Origin: Diphasiastrum complanatum
Lineage: Eukaryota; Streptophyta; Lycopodiopsida; Lycopodiales; Lycopodiaceae
Assembly: GCA_029204225.1 (NCBI GenBank)
Contig: CM055107.1
Coordinates: 30,031,410 to 30,095,409, forward strand
Direction: 5' to 3'
DNA: 64,000 nt
Each line of letters opens with the position of its first letter. Position 1 is the first letter of the stretch. The notes under the pieces are model-generated. The model saw only the letters and a list, made by a program, of their open reading frames with translations, did no database searches and was not told the DNA's origin. The translations under genes and the position numbers were made by a program. Below are positions 56,080-64,000 of this stretch, piece by piece.

Positions 56080-56600
56080 TTGCCTCTTTCCGAGTGCAAA
56101 GACCCTTCTACTTCTATCAAGAATTTTACATGAGTCTGTCTCAAACTCTACCTTGTGTCCTAAATCAATAATTCAACTGATTGACAATAAATTTGTCATT
56201 AGATTCGGGACATACAAAACATTTGATATCAGCTTCGACATCCCATGCAGAAAATTCAGTCTAACAGTGCCTTCACCTTCAATTATATGTGAGCTATTGT
56301 CTCCAAGGTGAACATATCTCTTAGTGTTGTAGGCCAAATAATCTGAAAACCATTCTTGATGACTCGTCATATGTTGTGTCGCTCCAGAATTGAGGAACCA
56401 TTCCTCGGATCAATCAACATGGTGATGGTTCACCATGAAGGCTTCTTGCTCATTGTTGACTTTGACATTATGCTCCGTGTTGATAGTTGCATTGGCTTGT
56501 TGATCTTGCTGTTTCCTTTTGTTGTTGTTAAACTTCAAAATTCGACAGTCTTGGGTCTCGTGATTTGTCCTTTTGCAGTACTTGCAGAATGAAATATTTT
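56080..56600 (-). pseudogene. Copia D zinc knuckle and protease region
   Basis: Minus strand in broken frames: FCKYCKRTNHETQDCRILKF (CCHC zinc knuckle, about 56590-56530), EEWFLNSGATQHMTSHQEWF (protease motif with N in place of the catalytic D before SGA), VLYVPNLMTNLLSIS, then LGHKVEFETDSCKILDRS. The catalytic Asp to Asn change argues against an active protease. The rest of pol is missing to the left. Confidence 0.72.
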
Positions 56601-57308
56601 ATTTGAGTAGGTTGTTGGTTCTAGGATTGACCTTTCTTATTTGACTACTCCTGATTGTTGTCATTCTTCTTGGTGCTTTCTTCTTATGTTGCTTCTCTTT
56701 CTTGTTCTTGGAGAACAGAGCTTGAGAGTCACCGATGGAGGACGAGGACGCTCCATTCCTTCGAGTTTCCTCCTGTAACAACATAGTTATGACTCTAGAT
56801 AAAGCTATTTTTGAGTGAGTGGAAATCATCATCAGTTTTCATAAGAAGATGACAGACTAGACAATCAAGTAATGACAACATCAAAATCTTCAATTGCTGA
56901 ATCTATGGATGCCATTTGCTCTAGTAGTCTTGAAATAATTTATGTGATTCTGCCTTCTGACATTTTGAGAGAGAAGAACTTCTTTCTCAGATGTAGCTTT
57001 GAAGTGACATCTCTCACTTCATAGAGGGTGCTACAATGTTTTCAAGTTTTTCTTGAAGATTTAGCTTGTCTGATATGGCCAATTTGGGTGTCGGAGATGT
57101 TAAGGGTGATCAAGGCAAAAGCCTTGCCATCCTTGAGCTTCCATTTAGAATGGCTTGCATTTTCGACATTGGGAAGTATTTCGACTCCAGCGACTATCCC
57201 CCATAGTTCTTTGGCCATCAAAACTACCTTCATCTTAAACTTCCAAAGGTGGTAGCTTGAACCATCTACTCTATCTACCACTACAGCAGACCGTGATTGA
57301 AAATCCAT
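56600..57308 (-). pseudogene. Copia D gag
   Basis: Minus strand start at 57308: MDFQSRSAVVVDRVDG, SSYHLWKFKMKVVLMAKELW, then HSKWKLKDGKAFALITLNIS, typical of copia gag N-termini. The middle part is frameshifted; IALSRVITMLLQEETRR and the basic KNKKEKQHKKKAPRR lie at 56832-56599, before the zinc knuckle. Confidence 0.75.
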
Positions 57309-57427
57309 TTGAAAGTCAGAGAATTAAACGGATACTAGATTATATGACTAGAAACAATTATAATTTGTGTCTACAATATAAACAAGTTCTATGACAATAT
57401 CAAATAGTAGAGACTATAGGAACTATA

Positions 57428-57439
57428 GCTCTGATACCA
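57428..57439 (-). other. Primer-binding site of copia D
   Basis: Minus strand TGGTATCAGAGC directly follows an LTR end GATTTCCAACA. The 5' LTR therefore starts at 57440 and runs right for an undetermined length (up to about 58400). Confidence 0.75.
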
Positions 57440-58400
57440 TGTTGGAAATCAGAGCAATGTCAGATTTCTTGGTGTGTGCACAAAGTCTGCTAGTGAAGGT
57501 TCCATAGGTGAACACAAAAGGAATGCGTTCCGCGGAAGCGTTATCAAATCAAGAGCTAGAGCTTATTATCAACACAAAATTATCAATCATATGGATATCT
57601 AATCTACGAATAATTTATCTGCATGGCATGAATGAGTGAATTAGAACAGAATGATAATGCATTAAACCAAGTACTAGATGATTCAGATTGTTGGAATAGA
57701 AATTCTATGATCGCAGATAGTACAAGTCTGAATGCAGATACAAGGCGCGTTCTTCTTGGAACAATACTCTAGTATAACAAAGAGGAAGAACAAATTATTG
57801 TGCTCTTGCTTGATCACTCTATCTTACACTCTTGATTTAATTCTGATCTACTGATCTTATCATTACAATGAGAGATGTATATGAGAGTAGTCGATGATGC
57901 TTGATTAGTGGAGAGAAGAGTGGATATTAGGCACTGTTGACACTTTGGGCTGTAACCGCCTTGCTCTATTAGTGACCTCTAATTAAGGTTTGTACTTTAC
58001 AAAATGGAATAAAGGCACCATGCTACTAAGTCAATTTAGTTGAGAAGTCGAAGACTTAGATGTCGAGCTGCTTTTGAGAAGATGTCGATGACTTCGACAT
58101 CGAGATTGCTCTTGAGAAGATGTCAATGACTTTGACGTCGGAGACGTCGAAGACTTCCATGTCGATGACGTGGATGTCGAGCTTGCTCTTGAGAAGATGT
58201 GGATGACATGGATGTCGAGCTTGCTCTATTTTGAATAACCTTTGACGATCATCGACACTTCGGACACTTCAGTCACTTCGATGTCGGGAAAGTCAAGGAA
58301 ATATTGTCATCGACTTTCCTTGATAGCAAATGAATGGATCTAGATTAGTGAAGAGATAAGGGATGGAGAGGATATATAGAAATCAACGAGAAGCTGTATC
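57440..58400 (-). mobile_element. Copia D 5' LTR region (right end undefined)
   Basis: LTR terminus TGTTGGAAATCAGAG in plus orientation. The stretch contains no gene. Its right half includes a GATGTCGATGAC-type repeat. The outer LTR end and target duplication were not found. Confidence 0.45.
58040..58250. repeat. GATGTCGA-type tandem repeat
   Basis: Imperfect repeats of (GA)AGATGTCGATGACTTCGAC and GTCGAGCTTGCTCTTGAGAA recur at about 45-60 bases, four or more times. Confidence 0.6.
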
Positions 58401-58639
58401 CCTTTGGATGTAGCATCATCAAAATTTTTGTGTCTCAATGATGTGCTTTATGTGCCAAAACAAACAAAGAATCTCATTAGTGTTGGTCAATTGTCTGAAA
58501 ATGGTCTTGATGTCAAATTTGATGTTGACACAAGGTGGCTTGTTTGCAGGTCTGTACTTTAGCATTAGTTTCTTCAGTTTTTTTTCAGGTTATGTGTGGA
58601 TTTTGGTAGCTACTTCCCAGCGCCCTACTACCTTGCTAA

Positions 58640-59200
58640 TAGCTAGAGGATCTAGATTTGGTAGACTATACAAACTAGATTCTAATGAGAGTGCTAACAT
58701 TTGTGATGTTGCCTACAAGACCAAGATCTCTCAAGAAGATTTTTGGCATAAGGGATTGGGTCATCCCAATTTCAAAGCCATGACAACCATGGTCAAAGAT
58801 GGAAAAGCTATTGGATTGCCAAAGACTATATCAAAGGTGCTTCTACCTTGTGAAGCTTGTGCTATTGCAAAGTCTCATAAGAGGCCTTTTCCAAGATACA
58901 ACATCAAGTCTCAAGCTCCTTTTGAGCGACTCACACTTGGATGTTCACTTTGCATCTTCCAAGAGCAAAGGAGGAGCTACATGTTTTGTCACTTTTATTG
59001 ATGATTATACAAGATTTTGTTGGGTGTATGTCTTATCTTCCAAGTCTATGGTGTTTGATATATTTCTCAAACTCAAAGCTTTTGTTGAAAAACAATTCTC
59101 TTGTAGTTTAAATGCTTTGAGATGTGATGGTGGTGGAGAGTATGTCTCCAACAAATTTAATGATTATTGTGAGCAAGCTAGAAGGAAGATCACCATATGA
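58640..59200 (+). pseudogene. Copia E GAG-pre-integrase and integrase core
   Basis: FGRLYKLDSNESAN, EDFWHKGLGHPNFKAMTTM (His motif), LLPCEACAIAKSHKRPFPR (Cys motif). After a frame change near 58925: GGATCFVTFIDDYTRFCWVY (Asp) and LRCDGGGEYVSNKF (Asp). At about 59185 the frame jumps to SPYEMLYKEKPKVYYLR, so the segment with the catalytic Glu (NG..ER.NRT) is deleted. Confidence 0.8.
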
Positions 59201-59640
59201 GATGTTGTATAAGGAAAAGCCTAAGGTATATTACCTTAGGACCTTTGATTGTGTTTGCTTTGTTCATGTACCTTTAGAGACTACGAAAAAAGATTATCCT
59301 AGCTCTATAAAAGGAGCGATGATTGGATATGCGATAGAATCTTTATTCCCTCTAGTAACAAGATTGTTGTAAGTAGAGATGTGATCTTCCATGAAGATCA
59401 AAAGCTCAACTTGGATGGGGTCGGGATCAAGCCAACTTGTGGAGGATCTTCTATCATCAATCTTGATGCCAATCAAGATGTGGAGGGGTCAAGGCTTGAG
59501 GAGGAGCATCTTTAAGCAATTACACCAAGAAGATCTATGAGAGAGAGATCCGAAGCAAGGAGGCTCACATATGTGGAGAAAGGCAAGCAGGTGGAGGATG
59601 GCACCTCATATTTTTCATCTCTCATGATGAGCCAAGTAAT
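59200..59640 (+). pseudogene. Copia E integrase C-terminus and linker
   Basis: YLRTFDCVCFVHVPLE, then SIKGAMIGYA (usual G.F.GY), then in another frame KIVVSRDVIFHEDQKLNLD and RRSMRERSEARRLTYV. Several frame changes. Joins the RT start at 59640. Confidence 0.65.
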
Positions 59641-60430
59641 GTCGAAGATGCACTCCAATCAAAGGAGTGGTATGAAGCCATGTCAAAGGAGTGTGAAGCC
59701 TTGATTTCCAATAATACTTGGGAGCTTGTGGATCCAGCCATCAACAAGCATGTTATTGGATGCAAATGGGTTTTCAGAGTGAAGTACAACAATGATGGAT
59801 CTATTAACAAGTTCAAAGCAAGTCTATGTGCCAAAAGGATATGCTCAAGTCCATGGTCTTGATTATGAAGACACCTTTGCACCTGTGGCCAAGATGGTCA
59901 CTACAAGAATTATCATCTCTATTGCATGCTATTTCAAGTGGAGGATGTTCCAACTTGATGTCTTTAATGCCTTCCTAAATGGCTACCTTGAGGAAGAGAT
60001 CTGTATGGAGCAACCCGAGGGCTTTATCAAAGATGGTGATGAATCCAAAGTGTGTCTCTTATTCAAAAGCCTTTATGGGCTAAAAAAAGCCCCAAGGTCT
60101 TGGTACGCAAGGCTCAATTCATATCTTTTATCACTTGGATTCAATCTAAGTGCTCATGATCCATCCTTGTATATAAATTTTGTAAATAGCAATCTTGTTA
60201 TTCTCATCAAATGTGTAGATGATATTATCTTGTGTGGAAATTGCATGAAACTTGTTGATGAGACAAAAAGTGCATTAGGTAGTGAATTCAAAATGCAAGA
60301 TCTAGGTGAGCTTCACTACATCTTAGGCCTAGAAGTAGATCTTTATCAAGATCATGCATTTATTAGTCAATCTAAATATGCTCTTTCTATGCTTAAAAAA
60401 ATTTCATATGGAAAATTGAAAGAGCATTGA
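59640..60430 (+). pseudogene. Copia E reverse transcriptase
   Basis: EWYEAMSKECEALISNNTWE, VIGCKWVFRVKYNNDGSINK; a frame change at about 59822, then KGYAQVHGLDYEDTFAPVAK, MFQLDVFNAFLNGYLEEEI, EQPEGFIK, LYGLKKAPRSWY, and the catalytic box CVDDIILCGN where YVDD is usual. MQDLGELHYILGLEV follows. The Tyr to Cys change in the YVDD box and the frameshift suggest inactivity. Confidence 0.85.
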
Positions 60431-60437
60431 TACTCCC

Positions 60438-61090
60438 ATGGAGCATGTTGTAAAATATCCTATCAAAGGGGATGAAAGATCCTTCGAGGACATCACCCTT
60501 TATAGGAGTCTTATTGGCTCTCTCATATGGTTGACAATTACTAAGCCAGATTTGAGCTTTAATGTGCATAAATTGAGTCAATTCATGCAAGATCCAAAGA
60601 TTTGTCATTGGAAATCGGCCAAAAGGATCTTGAGATATGTATCTTCCGCACTTGAATGTGGATTATTCTACAAAAGTGAAGATCTATTAATGGTTGTTGG
60701 ATTCGGACTTCGCAAGTGACAAGGTGGATAGGAAGTCCACTAGTGCATTCACTATCGGAGGCAATCTTGTGTCTTAGTTATCCAAGAAACAAGAAATTAT
60801 ATATTTGTCTTCATGTGAGGCCTGGTACAAGGCCCTTACAACCACTACTAAAGAGGTATTATGGATCAAAAGATTACTTATGGAGCTCAAGTGCATCAAG
60901 GATGGGGATCTGCCTATCATCAAGTGTGACAACATCTCGTCCCAAGCTCTTGCCAACAATCCTATTTTTCATCCAAGAAGCAAACATATTGAGATTGCAC
61001 ACCACTTTGTAAGGAAAAAGTAATTGAAGGAGAAATCAACTTGGAGCATATTGGATTATCAAGCTGTCTATGACGTCTCAAATTCTTCTG
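60438..61090 (+). pseudogene. Copia E RNase H region
   Basis: YRSLIGSLIWLTITKPDLSF, HWKSAKRILRYVSSALECGL, a frame change, then SSCEAWYKALTTTTKEVLWI, CDNISSQALANNP and SKHIEIAHHFVRKK to stop TAA at 61021. The tail EGEINLEHI follows in frame past that stop. Confidence 0.78.
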
Positions 61091-61298
61091 CACTAATAGT
61101 ATCGTTAGCATGATAGCGAATTTCTTTATATAATCACAAAACTTATAGGTAGTTGCATCTATCTAATCATATAGAATATGTTATCAAATTTTTCATACTT
61201 AGAGTGAATCCCTTAGTCCATCCATCATAAAGGCATTTTTATGAGCGGTTTATTTTTATGGCAAGTGTGTGCATGTGGGTGTGTCTTTTTGTTTGACA

Positions 61299-61463
<165 letters not shown>

Positions 61464-61647
61464 GTTTTAATGTATTTTGTGACATGGAAAGTATGGGTAA
61501 CCTTGCTTAATCTTTCCATAAGGAAATGAATTATTAGCCAACGTTTCCACGTGGAATTGGTCTCGAGTCTCAACTTTATATTTATGTATTGGGGAATGCT
61601 CTTTTAGTGACTTTGGCACCTAGTAAAATGGCCGTAAAATTTTGGTG

Positions 61648-61800
61648 AGGTTGTTAGGCTGAGCCACAATTGAACGGTTGTTGAACTGGGTGTAAAAGTC
61701 ACTTAGAAGTCTTTTTTCACACGTAAGGCTGTTAGGCTGAGTCATAATTGAACGAAAATGGAACAGTGTAAAGGTCACTTAAAAGACTTTTCCCAAGCAT
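61648..61800. repeat. ~75-bp tandem duplication
   Basis: GTTAGGCTGAG(C/T)CA.AATTGAACG and GTGTAAA(A)GTCACTTA.AAG appear twice, at 61651-61722 and 61728-61797. Confidence 0.65.
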
Positions 61801-62127
61801 GAAGTCTTGTTTTGGCATTTTACATTATGACTGCAAATATTTCTATGGCCCATCGATTTTGACTTTTTACGAGGTGTAATGTGCTGCCCCAAATTCTTGA
61901 TGGACATTTTATAAGCCTCTAAATAGCTTTTGAGAAGTTTTATGGACTTCAAAAATACGTCGCTTTCACAAACTGTATATCTACTTTACATTTCACTTTC
62001 CAGTCCTTTTCCATAAAACAACTCACTCACAAAGCTAAAACAATAATATCTAGAGGAATGAAATTGTTTGCATAATCTAATCTACTCGAACATATGTAGG
62101 AAAATGCCAACACGATAGATCCTTTAG

Positions 62128-62240
62128 AATACCAAATAATCCATTCCCCTATACAATGGATCCTTGACATCCTTTGCATCCTGATTGAACAAGAGTTTTT
62201 CAGTTGAATACCAAATAATCCATTCCCCTATTCAATGGGA
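62128..62240. repeat. Short direct repeat
   Basis: GAATACCAAATAATCCATTC, then CCCTAT.CAATGG, occurs at about 62128-62160 and 62207-62239. Confidence 0.65.
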
Positions 62241-62663
62241 ATAGGAAGGTATTGCCCTTAGTTCTAGGACTTGATTGATGTGTAAGGGCAGATCCTTTAT
62301 GGGAAGACATGTTTTCTTGTTTGATTCTTCTCATATTACCACCACAATATCTATCCATAATCAATTTTATCTATATGTTCTCTTCCTTTGTAGAATCGAC
62401 TACCCTTGTCTTATGTGCCTGCCTCTTTCTACCTTCTACCTTCTCCTCTTTGCTCTTTACTCTTTACTCTTTACTCAAGTAGAGCATTGCATTTTCATCT
62501 CTTGGTGCTCTTTGATGATCTTAACATTTGCCTTCTTCAGCTTCCCTCTCTTTAAGTGTAATTTTACCTCAGATTTGTGGGCAATTATAGATCTTTCCCT
62601 ACTTTTTATAGGATTTGCTTTGTGGGTAGGTGGAGTATTGATTTTCTGATACTATTAAGAGTC

Positions 62664-62895
62664 GGGGATGCAAAGATAGTGCTGCAATGCTTGATTGTTG
62701 ATTGCTTCTAGCCACCTGTTGTAGGTCTTTTAGGTAGTGTGCTGGTGTTGATTCTTTCTTTCTTCCAGAGTTGGGCAATTGCGTCGGATGCAAAGATAGT
62801 CATGCAATGCTTGAAAGTTGATTGCTTTTGGTCTTTTCAGTGAAGAGCTGATGTTGATGCTTTCTTTCTTCAAGAATTTGGCAATTGCTTTTTAG
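62664..62895. repeat. ~120-bp tandem duplication, two copies
   Basis: Copy 1 starts GGATGCAAAGATAGTGCTGC at 62667, copy 2 GGATGCAAAGATAGTCATGC at 62787. Both contain GTTGATTGCTT, GCTGGTGTTGATTC/GCTGATGTTGATGC and TTTCTTTCTTC, and end (GG)GCAATTGC. Confidence 0.7.
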
Positions 62896-63771
62896 TGAAT
62901 GGGTTGCGGTGCTCTTGCAAGCTGTTTCTTGGTTCCAGATTGTGACAGACGCTTTCTGGTGAATGGATTTTGTTGGTGTTGCTATTTCTTGGTCTTGGAG
63001 AGATGGAGTACTGAAAGTTGATAATTTGCCAGCCTTAACTGATGCTGCTCATGCTCACGATCATTGCAGGAGCCTCATGGTCTGTGGATCTATATCAAGC
63101 GGCATCACATCTCATCAGTTGTAGTCTCGTCTGACAATGGTCTTGCCTTATCCACACTGTTCACGTTTTTTCCAAGCTTGTTCTTGCAATTCCTTCTTTG
63201 CTTTCATCAATTCTATTCATCCTTGTCCTTTCCGCTGCAATTTCGCGTCCTTGTACAACTTGAACGTTTTACAATTTTGCTCTTAAGTGATTGATTCTGT
63301 TCCATCAACTATAAGTTTCAGCTTGTCTTGCTTTTGTGCTAGCAAATCAAAAGCTATTCCTTCTTTCTTGATATTCGTTAAATTTGTCAACTGATTTCTG
63401 GTTATGTGCTTTTGATTCTTTCCTTTGGTTTCTCTTTTCAATTTCCCTCAGTCACATGCTCTTTATGAAGAATCTTCCATCAGCTATTTAACATTTGTGC
63501 TCATTCTTCATCTTGATTCAGGCCTCCTTTACATTCTATATAGTTTTGATGATCGCGGTAAGCATGGAGTCAATTGCCATCACTCTGATCCAGTGAATGG
63601 TATCACAGAACTGAAATCTTAATTCCGCATTTGATCCGTACTCTTTAGAGCTAAATCTTGGCTGCAAGATATTATGAGTTGATGGTTTCACAATCGATTG
63701 ATGTACTGTGCTCTCAACAATCACAAAAGGCTTTGGTAGCTGGTTCATAACCATCTGTTGAGCAGCCGGCA
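62896..63771. other. Upstream region of the edge ORF
   Basis: T-rich sequence with only short frames. It may hold the 5' UTR and introns of the ORF starting at 63772; no exon could be defined. Confidence 0.3.
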
Positions 63772-64000
63772 ATGGCGAGATCAAAAGCAGCGGCGCCAAT
63801 TGTGGTTCATGAGCCGCTGCAGCAGGAAGATCAGCAGCGGATAGTGGAAGACAAGGCAATGGAGACAATGTGGCGTTCCGCACATCTGCAATCGAATAGA
63901 ACAGTGTTGGCAACAGGCAGAAAGGGACCAAAAACGCCCATCCCAAGCTGGAAAATGTACGAGAATCCTTTCTATGAAGGCATCTTGGCTGCAGTTCAAA
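63772..64000 (+). CDS. Unidentified ORF, 5' end (runs off the window)
   Basis: ATG 63772 opens a frame of 76 codons to the window end. An in-frame TAA at 63748-63750 supports this start. The protein begins MARSKAAAPIVVHEPLQQED, becomes charged, then has LQSNRTVLATGRKGPKTPIP and SWKMYENPFY. It is G/C-richer than its surroundings. I do not recognise the family. It may be the first exon of a host gene. Confidence 0.45.
   Translation, partial: MARSKAAAPIVVHEPLQQEDQQRIVEDKAMETMWRSAHLQSNRTVLATGRKGPKTPIPSWKMYENPFYEGILAAVQ

Larger units (their letters stand above)
58435..61090 (+). mobile_element. Copia E remnant, plus strand (protease end to RNase H)
   Basis: In order: post-protease linker (58440-58560), an insertion-like hydrophobic stretch (58545-58625), GAG-pre-integrase, integrase core, a deletion, integrase C-terminal part, RT and RNase H. 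No gag and no LTR were identified. It faces away from copia D on the minus strand. Confidence 0.75.

Noticed and set aside
62275-62649. 124-codon hydrophobic ORF on the plus strand
   Set aside because: Phe/Leu-rich because of T-rich DNA with CTCTTTACTCTTTACTC repeats; no domain and no supported start.

Overview
This window looks like nuclear DNA of a land plant with flagellated sperm, most likely a fern. Three things point there. A spliced dynein heavy-chain gene of the axonemal type lies on the minus strand. A block of plastid ndh/psaC genes sits in the nucleus-like sequence in ancestral plastome order. The rest is dominated by Ty1-copia, chromovirus-type Ty3-gypsy and LINE remains plus long (CT)n/(GA)n arrays. 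A bryophyte, lycophyte, cycad or Ginkgo is not excluded; angiosperms and conifers are unlikely because they lack motile sperm.

Layout. 1-18.3 kb: the 5' part of a dynein heavy-chain gene, ten exons on the minus strand (18322 down to 1134), running off the left edge. Its third intron is about 10.3 kb and holds two head-to-tail LINE remnants, an LTR fragment and simple repeats. Its first intron is largely a tandem array of about 160-bp units that reaches the splice donor. 18.3-20.7 kb: intergenic sequence with minisatellites and two (CT)n arrays. 20.7-24.4 kb: a plastid insertion (ndhD 5' part, psaC, ndhE, ndhG, ndhI, ndhA exon 2 and the 3' end of its group II intron), mostly broken. 25.3-29.0 kb: a decayed, intron-containing unit with a zinc-ribbon-like N-terminal ORF, a Pif1-type helicase, a Josephin-like domain and a GIY-YIG nuclease domain; I read it as a Helitron-like element with unusual cargo. 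29.8-38.6 kb: nested copia and gypsy fragments, with two direct copies of a repeat of roughly 550-590 bp and a fold-back element. 38.8-44.8 kb: a structurally complete copia element (both LTRs, PBS, PPT, 5-bp target duplication) in which the reverse-transcriptase region has been replaced by a foreign open segment of about 1.1 kb. 44.8-47.8 kb: no gene seen. 47.8-48.4 kb: gypsy integrase end with chromodomain and LTR start. 49.6-50.6 kb: a G-box-rich tandem repeat, a TATA box and an intronless, CENH3-like histone H3 sequence with a single in-frame stop. 51.3-61.1 kb: three more broken copia elements and (GA)n arrays. 61.5-64 kb: small duplications and, at the right edge, the start of an unidentified ORF.

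Functionally, only the dynein gene and perhaps the edge ORF at 63772 look like ordinary host genes. The CENH3-like ORF is a gene or recent pseudogene. Nearly everything else is mobile or organelle-derived DNA. The observations most worth a second look are the CENH3-like sequence with its promoter-like upstream repeat, the helicase/Josephin-like/GIY-YIG unit, the copia element with a swapped RT, and the dynein gene whose ten exons are all bounded by phase-0 introns. All homology statements rest on reading motifs by eye; no search was run.
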